The position numbers were made by a program, and so were the translations under genes. From positions 1-64,000 of the forward strand of contig JAEHOE010000039.1 of assembly GCA_016858145.1 (NCBI GenBank): a DNA stretch of 64,000 bases. The letters are read 5' to 3'. Below, piece after piece: positions 36,501 to 49,500 of the stretch. The notes beneath the pieces were generated by a model. That model did not search any database, was not told the DNA's origin, and worked only from the letters and a program-made list of their open reading frames with translations. Origin of the DNA: Edaphochlamys debaryana. Its lineage: Eukaryota; Chlorophyta; Chlorophyceae; Chlamydomonadales. The number at the start of each line of letters is the position of its first letter. The first letter of the stretch is position 1.

Positions 36501-39500
36501 CCGGCCAACCCGCCGCAACCCCAGCCCCCAACCCACCACTCCTCTACCCCTCACCTTGTCCGGCACATCCACCTCAACGCACGGCCGCAGCGCCCCCAGA
36601 GTGGAGGCGTCGCCCCAGCCGGTCCCCGAGGCCCCAGCGGCAGCGGCTGCGGCTGAGGCAGGCAGGGCGGCCGCCGCGGGGCCCTGCAGCAGAGCCGACA
36701 CCGCATCGGCCCTGGGGGGGGGGGGGGGGCGATGACAGGGAGCAAGGGAGGAGGCAGGCAAGGGGAGAGGGTCGCGATGCCAATAGGATGACATTGGTGG
36801 TCATGGCGAAGACGCAGTTGGACTCTGCGGCTGAGGGGCAGGTGAAGCCCTGCCACCTCCACCCGCCCTCGCCTGCTGCCTGCTTAGTCAAAGCGTGCGA
36901 ACGGCGAAAGGCAGGCAAGGGAGGAGGCAGGCAAGGGAGGAGGCAGGCCAGGGAGGAGGCAGGCCAGGGAGGGTGCAGGGCAAGGGAGGGTGCAGGCAAG
37001 GGAGGAGGCAGGCCAGGGAGGAGGCAGGCAAGAGAGGAGGCAGGCAAGGGAGAGGGTCGCGAGGAAATGGCTCCCGACTTCCAGGATAACATTGGCGTTC
37101 GGGCGACGACGCAGATGGACTCTGCGGCTGAGGGGCAGCTGACGCTCTGCCTCCTCCGCCCGCCCCCTTCTAGCCCCACGCACCGGCCCTCTGCGCACGC
37201 CGCGTGCAGAGCGGTGCCGCCGTTGGGCGGTCCCCGGGACTTGGAAGGGCGCACGTCGCGCCTCGCCACTGCCGCCTGGTGCCGCCAGGAGCCCTGGGGT
37301 GAAGGGCGGGGGATGACGGTTGGGGATGGTTGGGGGTGGTTGGGGGTGGTTGAGGGTGGCGGGGTGCGGGGCGGGCGACAGACGAGACAAAGCACGAGCC
37401 ATGTGGCCTGTGGCACGTGCGTTGCATGAGCAGAGGGGTTTGCAGAGCTCCCCACGCCCCACCCAACAAGCTCACGCAGCGCAGGGGCCGCATGGAGGTC
37501 AGCGGCTGTCACTGAATCGACCCCGCGTGCTAGTCAGCGGGTACGGAATCAGCGCTCGGTGCCAGTCTGTCCCCGCACCCACACCCACCAGCTGCTGTGT
37601 GGCCACGAGCCGCGTCGCCCGCAGCGACACCGCCAGCTCGCCGCCGCCACCCGCCGCCAACGACTCGAGCAGCCGCGCCGCCGCCGCCGTCAGCACACCG
37701 ACGAGCCTCGTCACGGCCGTCGGGCAGGGAGGAGTCAGGTTTGCAACCGCCTCGGCGACGGCGACGGCCCCGGCGGCGCCGCCAGCTGCTGCCGCCGCCG
37801 CCGCCGCCAGCGGCCCCGGCGGCAGCAGCTGCGGCTCGAGAGCGGCGCACGCCGCGTCGAGGCAGTCCGACAGCCCGGCGATGCGCACGGCATCCGCGGC
37901 GGGATCCAGTACGACATACGCCGCCGTGGATCCGAATCCAGAAGCGCCGGAAGCGGAGGTCCCCGGCGTGCCGGTGCCGCCGCCGGCCCGCCGCAGCGCC
38001 GCCGCCAGGGCTTCGCAGGACAGCAGGATGAGGCTGTGTCGAGTGGCCAGGGCCCGGGCCTGCCGCTGCCGCTGCAGCCCGGCGGCGTCGGCGGCGCCGC
38101 CGCCGCCGCTGCGGAGCATGACGGCGTCGGCGGCGGCGCTGCCGACGCCGGCGCTGCCACCGCTGGCGGCGGCGGTTGCGGCGTGACGGCGGAGGAGCTT
38201 GCAGGCGAGCGCCACCAGCTCGGCGTTGGAGCTGGCGGCGGCGGCGGCAGGCGCGACGGCGGCGGCGGCGGCGGCGGTGGATGCAGCAGCGACAGCGGCG
38301 GCCGCGACTGCAGAGGGGCTGCTGGGCGAGGCTCCCAGGCTCGAGGCCTTGGCCAGCAGCGGCGCGGCGGCGGCCGCAGCGGCGGAGGGCGAGTCGGAGG
38401 GCCCGGGGGGCTGGGGGAGCAGGGGCTCGTCGGCGGCGGCGTCTGCCTCCGCCGCCGCCAGGGCTGACGTGGCGGCCAGGAGGGAAGTGACTGTGTCCAA
38501 GAGCCGGGGCCCGCCGAGGCTGCGGGACGAAAAAAGAAGAAAGACGCCGGACGTTGAGGCGAATCGTTGATCCTCCCATACCTCCCAGTTGGCTTCGCCT
38601 CCCACCCACGTCCCTCCTCCCTTGCTCCTTGCCCCTTTCCCCCTTCACCCCACCACCGCACGCTTCCCGATTCCTTGTCTCCCAGCCCTTCCCCCAAAAC
38701 CCTCAACTCCCTCAACTCCAACCCCCTTCTACCTCCTCCCCCCCTGTCCTTCCCCCTTGCCCCTTGCCCCCTCACCTCTCGGGCGACAGCAGCCCCGGCT
38801 GAACCATGTCCGGTCGCTCCAAGCAACGGGACAAGACCCGAGCCAGCGCCAGCGCCGTCGGCAGCGGCAGCGGCGGCGCGGCGGCGGCAAAGGCAGCGGC
38901 GGCGGCGGCGCGGCCGCCGGAGACGCTGGGCGCCCTCCGGCTGCGGCCGCTGGGTCCCGCCGCGACGGAGCTGGCGGCGCCGCCAGGCCAGGGCGAGGCA
39001 CGGAAACCCGCCACCGACGGCGCGCCGCCGAAGGACGGGCCTGACGGCGCCGCCAGGCCGCCCGACGTCGATAAGCTGCCGCCGCCGCCGCCGCCAGCGG
39101 CGCCGGACAGCGCCGCCGCCGCGGCGTCGGCGGTGGTGGCGACGATGGCGCGCGGCGCGTTCGGAACCAGCGCCGCCGCCAGCGCCGCCGCCGCGTCCGT
39201 CAGCCGCGGCGGGTAGGCCATGCCCCGATCATCCGCCGTCGCCAGCACCGCAAACACCACCGACCCCGCCAGAACGCCGCGTGCGCCGCCGCCGCCGCCG
39301 CCAGCGGCGGCGGGCGCGACGCGCAGCACTGCGAAGGCGGCGGCGGCGACGGCGGTGCCGACGGCGGCGCCAACGGCGGTGGACTGCGTCATTGCCGCCG
39401 CCGCCTCGGGCACGCGTAAAGCCAGGTCGGCACAGACCTGCAGGATGGGTTGGGAGAGGTGGTGGTGGTGGGGGTGGGGGTCGCCGGGCTTTCTGCTCGC

Positions 39501-42500
39501 CTACGGTTTCCTCGTTGCCTAACACACCGAGTTTAAGGCGGTGAACCAACCTGAGGCAGTGGGACAGTGGCGGCAGAGGGGCCTTGAACCATGATGGTCC
39601 CACCACACATGCCACTCCAAGCCCCGCACCGCAACCCCCATCCTCTTCCCGCCCCCACCTCGAGCACCAGTGCACACCCGTCCGCCGACGGCAGCGGCCA
39701 CCCCCGACTGACGGACACATCCGCCGCCGCCAGCAGCCCCCGCCACACGCCGCCGCCGCTGGCGGCGCCGCCGCTCAGCCGCCCCGCCGCCGCCGCCGCC
39801 GCCACCCCGGCCGAGGACGAAGAAGTCGGGGTCTTAACGCCCACGACAGCTGCGTCCAGCAGCGCGGCCCGGATCCGGGCCTGCCTGGATCCAGATCCGG
39901 CCGAGGCCGGATCCGCCGTCGCTAGCAGCGCCAGGAGCTGCAGCGCGTCGACGGCGCCGCCGCCCGGCGGCAGCTGTAGCAGCGGCAGTAGCGCGCCGGC
40001 GTCGATCGCGAAATGAATTGCTGAGCTGGCGAGCGACGCGCCGCCGCCGCCGCCGCTGGCGGAAGATGACGAGGACCGCTTCTGTGCCGCCTGCATTGCC
40101 TCAATGAGGGCCGCCAGAGTGGACAGGACTGCCAGCAAAGCGCGAAGCGCCAGCCGCCGCGGCGGCGGCGGCGGCGCGCCTGCCGCCGCCGTCGCCGCCG
40201 CCGACGCCGCCAGCTGCCGTACGCGGCCGACCAGTACGGCAACGCCGCGGCTGCGCGCCACGGCCTTGGCCAGCAGCTCCAGGCCGCGGGTGGACATGGA
40301 GGCCGGCGGCGGCGCGGCGCCGCCGCCGCCGGCGCCGACGGCGGGCCGTCCGGCGGCGACGGCGGCGACGCGCGCGAGCAGCCAGGACCCGCGCGACAGC
40401 TGCGCGGCAGCCTGCGAGATCCAGCAGGCGTTCAAAAGGTGGATCGCGAGATCCAGGGCCATCTGGCGGTCATCATGCAGGCCGCCGCCGGCGCTGCCGC
40501 CGAGGTCGCCCGAGCTGGGCCCGGGGCTGCCGCTGCCGCCGCCGCTGTCGGTACCGCCGCTGACGGCGGCGGAGAGCGGGGATCCCGCCCCCGCTGACCT
40601 GCCGCTGGGCCCTCTCGAAACGGGGGAGGCGTGGGGCGGCATCTTGTCCATCCCTGCGGCCACGCAGCCCGCCAGGGACTCCAGTCGGGCGTCCCCCAGG
40701 CTGCGGGTGTGTTCGGGTGGGGAGGGGGGCACGGGGGTGATCGTTGCTGAGCGGGATTGCGAGGCAGGGGGGCGAGGAAGAAGAGGTGAGCAAGGGGAGA
40801 GGGTAGGGGGAGGGTTGGTTGGTCTGGGGCCTAGCGTGCAACGCCGGGGCCCTGCGCCCCACACGCCTGGGCCCCTCCAGCCCAACAGAGCCCAACACAG
40901 AGCCCAAGCGAAAACGAGAGCAAACCCTCGCCCGGCTCACCCCACGAGCGCCGCAGGGCCCTCCGTTCCCAGCATGCTCAGCACGGCCGCCAGGCGCCGC
41001 ATGTGCTCCGTCAGCCTGGCCGGCGGCGCCGCGCCGCCAGGCGCCGCCGCCGCCGCCGCCGGCTCCACGGCCGACCCCGCCGCCAGCGCCCGGCCTGCCA
41101 GCACCCGGGCCATCGGCGCCAGCCACGGTGGCGGCGGCGGCGCCGCCGCCGGATTTCTAACGGAACCGTTGGCGGCGGCGGCGGCAGCGGCGGCGGCGGC
41201 GAAGTTGGCGCCGGGCAGGCGGGCCAGCAGGCCCTCGACTAGGGCTTTGGCGGAGGCCTCGGCGGCGTGCCACCAGGGCACCGCCGCCGCCCCCGACGGC
41301 GCCGACGGCACGGCCTCGGCAGCCTCCGCCAGCGTCTCGACGGCGCAGGACAGCAAGTTGGCGGCGCCGCTTGGCGGCGGCGCCATGAGGTCCGTCGCCG
41401 CCACCTCCGAAACCCGCATCCGCGCGAGGCAGACCTCGAAGACCAGCGCCCGCGCCCCCGCCGACGCCGGCGGCGCCGCCGGGTGCTCCGCCGCCGCCGG
41501 CGCGCCCGGCATCGGCGGCGGCGGTGGCGGCGCAAACAGCTCCCCTGCCGCCGTCAGCAGCCCCTTCCAGACCGCGGGCGCGAAAGCGCACGCCGCCAGC
41601 AGCGCTTGCTTGACGGAGCCGTCACCAGCGAAGGCTGCATGTGCGCCTTCGGTTGCGAACGCAGCCGCCTCCGCCAGCCAAAGCAGGACCTGGAGTGCTC
41701 GTCCCAACCGCTCTGGCGGCGCCGCCAGCTCACCCTCGCCGCCGCCGGCCGCTAGCAGCCGGATCAGCGTGTTGACGGCGCCCGCCGCCAGCGCCTCCGC
41801 CGCCGCGCCCGCGAACGCCGCCGCCGCCTCTTCGTCTCCCAGCATCGGTGTCTCGTCGCCTGCAATGCTGGACACGTCACCAACCGACATTGCGCCGGCC
41901 TGGCGGGCGCGGAACGCATCCAGGCCCACGAGCGGATCCATATCCAGCGGCGGCGGGAACGACAGCCGTACGGAGAATCCAGAGATCCCGGACGAGGCCG
42001 ACATGCGGCGCGGCCGCTGCGCATTACTAAAGATCCGCGAAACCTCCGGTGGCGACGCCGCGAGCGTCGAAAGCGCCTCCTCGTTGAGCACGGGCATGGG
42101 CGGTTGGCAGGACCGCGTGATGCGGCGCGGCGGGGAGACGAACAGCCCGTACGGCAACGACGGGGAGGCGAACGGCGCGGCGCCGCTCAGCGTGCCGTTG
42201 GGCGAGTGGCTGGCCGAGGTCCCGGGCGATCGCGGCGGCGACAGCGGGTGCCGATCGGGGATCGGCGGCGGCTGCGACGGCGGCAGCAGCGCCGCTAGCA
42301 GGTAGTATAGGCAGTCGACGGCCAGCCATCGCGCCTCTGAAGGCGGCGGAGGCGGCCGTGATCCCGCGGACGCCGCGACGGCGGCGCGCGCGGCGGGGCC
42401 GTCACCGTGGAGCAACGTGGCCCAATTCAGGGGCGCGGAAGAGGGGGAGGAGGGGGAGGAGGGGGAGGAGGCGGAGACGGAGGGGGTGGGGGAGGGGGCA

Positions 42501-43148
42501 GTGCGCAGGGACTCGACCATGATCCCCACAGCCCCCGAGTGTACGACGGAAGCCGCCAGGAAGGCGCCCAGGCCGCGGTGGTGCGGTACACGCGTGGGTC
42601 CGCCGTACTCGCCCGACATGGACGAGCAGTCGTACCCGCCGTACACTGCGCCGTACCCCAGTAGACCCGCCAGCGCCGCCAGAGCGTGCACGCCGTCGGT
42701 CCCCGGGGCGCTCCCGGGCCCGCCCGGGGGCCGGTGCAGGAGGAGGGCGGTCGCGTCACGTGTGGCCTCACACAGCTCCCGTGCCTGGAGGGATGGGCAG
42801 GTAGGGGTGGATGAAGTGGGGTTATGAGTGTCCATGGGATGCAGTCGGAAAGAAGCACGGGCAGTCGAGGGCTTCTCATGGCGGCACAGGCTAGGGGCGA
42901 CGGAGGCGCACGGCCACTACGCCCCGCCCCACCGCTGACGCTCGCGAACAACCAGGACCATAACCGCCAACACGCAGCGTGCTGGTAGGCCGCACTACCA
43001 CGCACGCAAGCCCACACCCTATGCGCTGGGGCTCGATACGCAATGACGGATCCAACCACTACCCACGTGCAGTACGGCAAGCATGGGCGCCGCCTGTAGC
43101 GCCGCCGCCGCCTCGAGCCCCAGCTCCACCGCCTGCGCCGCACTGGCG

Positions 43149-43179
<31 letters not shown>

Positions 43180-45708
43180 AGTCGGGAGTGGCGGGCGCCG
43201 GCGCCGCGCTACTGCGACCGCCGCCGCTACTGCTGCGCCCGCTGCCGTCGTCGCTGGGGCCGTCGGCGGCGCCGCCGCGGGGGCCGTTGGGTGCCGTAGC
43301 TACGGCGGCGCGTGCCAGGAGCTGCAGGCAGCGGCTGAGTACGGAGCGCGCCTCCCTGCCGTACTGCCAGTCCTCGGGCGGCGTGTCGTACGGGAAGGCC
43401 TGACAGGTACGGGTACAGGGGCGCGCGGTACAGGGGCGAGGCGGCGCGTGTCGCAAGCGGAAGGGAACGGCAAGGGAGGTCCAGACTTGTGTTCAAGAGA
43501 ATTCTGGCGCTGATGTGATGCTGCGTGCGTACGTGGGCCCCAAGCCCGCAGGGTACTGCGCTCCGTCACCTCCCAGCCTTTCCGGCCGACCTGGCTACTG
43601 CCCCGTGCAATCCCTCCTCCTCAGCGTGTCAGCCGCCCCAACCCACCCTCTTCCCCACCCCGCCCCTTGCCGCCATTCCTTTTAGGCTCTACCGCCTCTA
43701 ACTCGTCAAAGATCCCCCCCCCTCAGCCCCCCGCTCTCACCGTCTGCACGAACACGCACAGCGCCAGCCCCAGCACCTCGGGGCTGACGGTGCGCCCAGG
43801 GGCGCGTGTCAACCGCCCTAACCCGCCCTCTTTCCCCCCCGCCCCCCGCTCTCACCGTCTGCACGAACACGCACAGCGCCAGCCCCAGCACCTCGGGGCT
43901 GACGGTGCACCCAGGGGCGCGTGTCAACCGCCCTAACCCGCCCTCTTTCCCCCCCGCCCCCCGCTCTCACCGTCTGCACGAACACGCACAGCGCCAGCCC
44001 CAGCACCTCGGGGCTGACGGTGCACCCAGGGGCGCGTGTCAACCGCCCTAACCCGCCCTCTTTCCCCCCCGCCCCCCGCTCTCACCGTCTGCACGAACAC
44101 GCACAGGGCCAGCCCCAGCACCTCGGGGCTGACGGTGCGCCCAGGGGCGCGTGTCAACCGCCCTAACCCGCCCTCTTTCCCCCCCGCCCCCGGCTCTCAC
44201 CGTCTGCACGAACACGCACAGCGCCAGCCCCAGCACCTCGGGGCTGACGGTGCGTTTGAGGACGAGGTGCAGCCCGTCCACCAGCCGCCGCTCGTCCAGC
44301 GCCATGCGGAGCTGGGGGGAAACGGGGGGGAGGCGGGGGGGAAACCTGTGTGTATGGGCGTGTGCGACAGGCGAGGTGCCGATGGGTGTGAAGGGTGTGG
44401 TTACGGGGTGGGTAGCCCAGGTGCAGTGGCCTAGGGTACTCAGCCAAGTGCCTGAAAGGCGCCCCCATCTCCCACAACACGGCAGGCTGAGGGGTTTGGA
44501 GCAACTGATGCCTTCCAGGGCTTGCCCCACCCCCAAGCCAACTGCTGAAGATGGCGTGCCCTTGCGTGGCAGCTTAAGATTAGCAATGTAGATCTGGCCC
44601 GTGTGTGTGTCAAGCAGGGCGGTAAGACTTATCGAACTTGGATCTGGCGAGCCCTCTCAGCACATGCCCGATCTGCCCATGTTGCCGACTAGAGACGAGG
44701 GACCAGGGGGCCGTCGAGGACCACCCTAAACCCTACACCCTGACTACCCACCCGTGCGGGGGCTGCATCGCCAGCCCGAGCACCGCACTCGCCTGCTCCA
44801 CTTGCAGAGCCACCACAGCAGCCGGCCCCTTGCGTCAAGCGGGCAAACCCCAGCACAAACCGCTCCCTCACACCCCCACCCCACGTCCTCCAAACCTCTC
44901 CAGCCCCCGGCCGCGCCGCCGCTCCATACCCGCCCCCTCGTGAACGGGGCTGCGTACCGTCACTCTTCGCATCACCCGCTGGGGATCAGACCCATATAGC
45001 TGAACGCTGCATTCACCCCCGACCCCCACCCCAGGCCCCACCTGATCGTGCGAGGTGAGCTGCAGGAGCGCCCGCGCCGCCGCCCGGCGCTCCGCCGCGT
45101 CGGCGCCACCCACCAAACGGGTGAAGCAGTGGTCCGTAACCTGAAGGTTTGGTGGGAAAGGAATTGGAGCGAAAGAATGATGGGCGCGGTGCGTGGGAGG
45201 CGGCGTACGGGTGGGTGGGGGGTGGGAGGGGAGGAGAGCGGCGTGGGGTTGTGGACGGCGGCTGCGGCCTGCGGGGGCAGAGGTAGAGGAGCCAGGGAGG
45301 GAGCGCAGAAGGCAAGGCACCGCGCAGGCCACGTGGAGTCCTAACCCTCTAGCACGGATACTCGAGCGAGAGCGGCGAGCGGGAAACAGGCGATGCGGTG
45401 GTGGCTTTGGGGGCCCGCTAGGCAGTGGGAAGCGGCGCGGCAGCGGGGTAAAATCGTGGGGTACAGCCGCCGCTCGAGGCGAACCACACCGGCGGACACG
45501 GAAACCGGTGTTGCATCGTCCAATTTACGATTCACGACTCACTGCGGTCAGCGTGAAGCGGCCTTCCAAGACCGCCTGAGGTAGCGTGCCCTCGGCGAGC
45601 GCGAGGGAAAGCCGCTGCGCATGCCCCTGGGCGCCTGTGTCCATAGGTAGAGAACTTCCTGCCCGCGGTAGATGCTCAAGCGCCATCTGTTCAAGAATAC
45701 TTCGCAAC
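30566..45708 (-). CDS. Giant alpha-solenoid plus ankyrin-repeat protein (at least about 2,718 aa)
   Basis: Twenty-four exons stay in phase: 45708-45543, 45140-45042, 44311-44201, 43399-43067, 42784-40941, 40700-39659, 39437-38776, 38519-37585, 37511-37476, 37268-37184, 36711-36555, 36386-36288, 36077-35976, 35551-35333, 35105-35007, 34657-34559, 34406-34308, 33992-33894, 33642-33544, 33419-33321, 32872-32848, 32675-32602, 32370-32225, 31994-30566. Further 5' exons are likely, since the first begins in phase. The N-terminal two thirds are Ala-rich helical sequence (ARALLQL, LRMALDERRLVDGLHLVL, ALQVLLWLAEAAAF), HEAT/ARM-like by eye. Then come 12-13 ankyrin repeats (DTPLHLACKSGRGAAVRALL style); seven exons are 99 nt, one 33-aa repeat each. 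The C-terminus (468+ aa) is coiled-coil-like then poly-Ala. Probably a protein-interaction scaffold; no catalytic domain is seen. Confidence 0.85.
34872..34995. repeat. C-rich minisatellite with decayed ankyrin exon edge
   Basis: In the intron upstream of exon 34657-34559, 34872-34903 copies the donor end of the ankyrin exon at 35002-35034 (ctcaccgcgtccaccgcgtc against cttaccgcgtcgaccgcgtc). It is followed by CCCCTCCCCTCTTGCC-type tandem units to about 34995. Confidence 0.65.
35219..35249 (-). repeat. Duplicated donor end of ankyrin exon 35551-35333
   Basis: This 31-bp segment matches 35330-35360 (exon end plus donor) with two mismatches, 111 bp away inside the following intron. It is an extra splice-site-bearing exon fragment, not a full repeat. 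Confidence 0.65.
36888..37065. repeat. Intronic purine-rich minisatellite
   Basis: Tandem aggcaagggaggaggc-type units occupy the intron between the exons 37268-37184 and 36711-36555. On both sides lie diverged copies of the same block (ending gactctgcggctgaggggca at about 36823 and 37117), so the intron itself grew by duplication. Confidence 0.75.
43741..44257 (-). repeat. 115-bp tandem repeat carrying exon end and splice donor, about 4.5 copies
   Basis: Units start at 43741, 43856, 43971, 44086 and 44201, spaced exactly 115 bp. Each minus-strand unit holds the last about 20 codons of the exon 44311-44201 (TVSPEVLGLALCVFVQT), its donor and the start of the intron. The copy nearest 44201 joins the full exon; the others sit in the intron. 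Each copy also has a CAG before the CCCCGAGG coding part, so extra copies could in principle be spliced as exons. Confidence 0.9.
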
Positions 45709-46578
45709 CTGGGCTAGTTGTTTCCCAGACGGCTCCGAGCAATGTTGAGCTACGCGGCTCGCCCCGCCATGGCTCTAAGTCCGGTTAACTCTGGCTGACA
45801 CAGAATAGGTAAATGCCTTCAATCCTGGCTCTCGCAAGTTTCGTATGCCCTTCTGCGCCATGTGTAAGCTACGTGCCTAGGTGCGCGACTAAAGCTGCCA
45901 AGGGCTCATGTGTGCACCTATGACGAGCAAAGGAGTAGACTGATGAGCGGTGCGACAGCGGTTGACGATCGGGCAGGCCGCAGTGACGAGAGGTGGAGAA
46001 GGCGGGCGCTCTGATCCGTCCCAATCCCTGTGTGCGCTTGGTGGACCCTCGCAGGGCCTGCCGTGGGCAGGACTGAGCAATCTGAGCATAACTACGAGCT
46101 GCAGGTGCACACATCCGTCCGGCAGGCTACTAGAGTCTGGAAGCACCTGCACGCCGAGTGGGCGGTCTGGGGCAATCGTCTGTCCAGCCCCCGGCCGTCC
46201 AGGCCTTTGGCACCGAGTTCTGCCGCGGCCACTCCATGTGATTGTGCGGACAGGAGAGTGCTCACGAGCATATCGAGGGGGGGGAGCAGCACATGTTGCG
46301 AGCACGCTTTCGGTGACCCTGGGGAAAGCGGGGGCAAGGGTTTGACGCGTGTCGTTATGCGGGGAACCCTAAGGGGCATCGTGCGATCATCATAGCGGCT
46401 TCTGCATACAGCCAGAGTCGACGGCTACACGTGTTTGGATCGTGGAACTGAGGACGCGACGCCCCGCAACAAAGTGCACCGCGCAATTCCGGAGCCCTTC
46501 CGCAGCAACTTGTGTCCGAACTGGGTTATGACAATCACAGTTGCTGGATCGTCAAATCCCTAGCTTAGAAACGACAGC
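45709..46578. other. Intergenic region between divergent genes
   Basis: About 870 bp between the known 5' edge of the minus-strand ankyrin gene and the ATG at 46579. It should include both promoters and at least one missing 5' exon of the ankyrin gene. A candidate minus-strand piece (LPDGCVHLQLVVMLRLLSP, near 46080-46130, after a CAG acceptor) looks solenoid-like but could not be joined with certainty. Confidence 0.4.
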
Positions 46579-49500
46579 ATGGCCCGCGGAGAGCGCGGCC
46601 GAGGCCGTGGCGGGAGATCGGACCAGGGACGAGGTGGCCGTTCTGGACGGGGACGAGGAGGCCGCGATCGCGATGACTTCGATCGACCGCACGATGTTCC
46701 CGGTGGCCGTGGTGGCGGCGGTCGGGGCCGTAGAGGTCGGGATGCGTCGCGTAAGTCGAGTTTTTGCAAGCCCTGGTGCCGCGTGAAGGCTCGCGACACG
46801 AGCAGGCGACGGGGAGAAACTACGGGACGCGTTCAGGGTCGCAGGTGTTGACGTGAGCCCCGTCCTTGACACGTCGCGCCCCACCCCCACCCAGGGCCCA
46901 GGGCCCTGCATCCCTTACACGCTTACCTGTGCTGATGGCTACCAATGCTAACACGTGTCCCGCTCCCCCGCCCTCGCAGGTGGCGCCCACGAGGGAACCT
47001 ACGGCAGCTGGCCGCCCCCCGCGGAGCCCAGGGCCTTCGGCAGGGGTGCCCCGGGCCGCGGAGGTGGGGCGCACAGGCGTCGGCAGGGGCACGACCGCTG
47101 CGGGACACAAAACGGATTTGAGGGCACCACTTAGAGCTACCACCTTCACGAGGAGGGCACACAATTGGGGCACAACCGCTGCAGGGTGCCCTGCCGAGTC
47201 CGACCCCAGTGTATGCGTGTGCCCTGCCGCGGTTCCGTGCTCCCTCTCTGCAGGCCGCGGAGGCGGGCCCTCCTCGCCCCCCCTTGGGTCCAGCCCTCCC
47301 TACGGCGGCGGACGCGGCCGGGGGGTACTGGGGTACGGAGGCCGCGGCGGTGCCGCCAGCGGCCGTGGGGAGGCGGGTCGCGGGGGCGGCTTCAGCGGTG
47401 GGGTGCCTGCGGGCCGGGGCCGCGGCGGGCGGGGCCGCGGCACGCCTGGCGGCGCCGGGCCGTACGGCGGCGCCGAGCCGGATCTGTACGGCATGGCGAA
47501 CCCGTACTTGTTCGTGGAGTTGGAGAAGGACGGCGTGTGGAAGGTGCGTGCCACATGAGCCCCTGAGCTCAGGTTGGGGGCGGCCCTCGGGGGCGGCCTG
47601 AGGCTTCAACTAGGGGCCCCAAGGCGTGGGCGGTAGCTTGCGCATGCCGGTACCAAGGGCCCCTTGGGGTGGTGCAGGCAGCGCCGTGGAGGTGCAGCGC
47701 CACCCACCGTGGGGCCTCCTGTCATGGACACCCGCTGTGCCCTGGGCGGTGCTTTGCGGGGACTGCGTGTGTACGATGCGCTTACGCTCATGCGTCACGG
47801 GGCATCCCATGGAGTCGTCAGGTGTATCCCCCCCGCGGACCGCCGCGCCTGTATCTGCGCTGCGGCCTTATCGTCACGGGTGTCCCTGCCTCGAACAGCC
47901 TTTGCCACTGCTGGCGCGCTACGATGTGACCCGCTGCCCCTGTGGCTTCCCGTGCTGTGACCGCCGCCTCCGGCCGCTGCCCGTGCCGTGACCGCTGCGT
48001 CGTGCGTGCTGCCTGCTGAGCCCCGCATGCCCGGCCCCGGCCCCGGCCCCTGCCGCCCACAGGTGTCGGTGCCTCACGGGCAGCGCTTCGGCAAGCCCTT
48101 CCTGGCGGGGCTGGAGGTGTGGGCGCGGCAGGTGCTGGAAGGTGCGTGGGGTGCGGGGGAGGGGGGGTGCAGGGAAGGTGCTGGAAGCTGCATGTGTAGG
48201 GGGCGGGAGGGGGCTAGCAGGGGGCAAGGGAGGGCTGGCGGCGGCGGGCAGGGGCGGGGCGAGGCAGAGGGTTGGCGTGCGAGGCGGTGACCAGGGCATG
48301 GGGTATGGGGCACGGACAAGGCACGGTCTGGACGAGCACTGCTTGCTCGGCTAGGCACCTCTCATCTCATTCCTTGGGTAACAATGCCCCCGATTCCCAT
48401 GTTCACCACGCGCCCCCTACCCTGGCGCTACCCCTCCCCCCCAGGTCAGCAGCCGGTCCTCCAAGTCTCCATCGCCGCCCCCTCCAAAGCCGCACCCAGC
48501 GGCGTGGGCGCACCCACCCCCGGCAGCGCTCCCACCCCCGCCATCCCCAGCTTCATCCCGCCGCCGCCGTCAGCGTCGGCGGCGCCGCCACGTGCCGCCG
48601 CCGCCGCCGCCGCCCACCCCATCTCCGCACTGACGGGCTCCGGCCTTCCTGGGCTGGACACCCTCGGCGTCGGCGGCAAGCGGCCCGCCGCCGCCGCCGA
48701 CATGCCCAGCCTCATCCCGCCGCCGCCGCCGCCAGCGGCCGCGAGGGCCGCCGCGCCGCCTGCCGCCGCCGCCGCTAACCCGGCCGCCGACATTGCGCTG
48801 GACTTCGTATCAATGCTGCAGGCTCAGATGGGGCTGGGAGGGCAGGCGCCGCCTCCACCCCGGGCCGGTGCAAGAGCGGGATCAGCGGTGGGAGCAGGCG
48901 CCGCCGCCGCCGCCAACGGCGGCGCAGCGGGCGCCGGAGGCAACTTCGTGTCAGTGATTCGCACTGGAGCGGAGGGGGAGGGGTCCGCGGCTGAGGCGGC
49001 AGAGGCGGCGGCGGGAGGAGAGGGCAGCCCCGACGCGGCGGCGGGGGCGGGTGAGTACCGGGGCTTAATGGCGGCGCTGGACGAGCAGGATGACTCATCG
49101 CACGTGGCGCCCAGCCGCCAACCGCCGCACCCGTTCGACCTGTCTGACCTGGAGGCTGAGGAGGCGGACGAGGGCGAGGAGGAGGGTGAGGAGGGGGGTG
49201 CGTGGGGGGCTGGGGTCCTGGGTTCGTCACGGCGACAGCGGGCTTGGCTTACTGTAGCTCTGGCGGAGGTGGGCGAAGGGAAGGGCGTCTGAGGAGGGCT
49301 GGGATCCTGGCATCGTGACCCAGATCAGGCCTGTCATATTGCGGCTGGGCCGGGGAGGCCGAGGCGAAGTCTGAGCGTGTCACGTGCGGCCCCTGTGACT
49401 GCCTCCAGGCGAGTTTGGCGAGGAGGGCGAGGAGGGGGAGGTCCTCGAGGGCGAGGAGGGGGAGGGGGAGGAAGAGGAGGGGTCGTTCGGCGAGGATCAC

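Noticed and set aside
40104..42305. 733-codon open frame on the + strand
   Set aside because: Antisense of minus-strand exons 42784-40941 and 40700-39659, which join in phase with neighbouring exons. The + frame crosses an intron of that gene and has Ala/Ser/Arg low-complexity content only.
42436..42500. Separate acidic or Gly-rich + strand gene in the GAGGAGGGG run
   Set aside because: The run is the complement of a Ser/Pro repeat in the minus-strand solenoid exon; it has no splice or start context of its own.
43741..44257. CRISPR-like array
   Set aside because: The 115-bp units are directly adjacent with no unique spacers, and they contain an exon end and splice donor. This is a eukaryotic tandem duplication.
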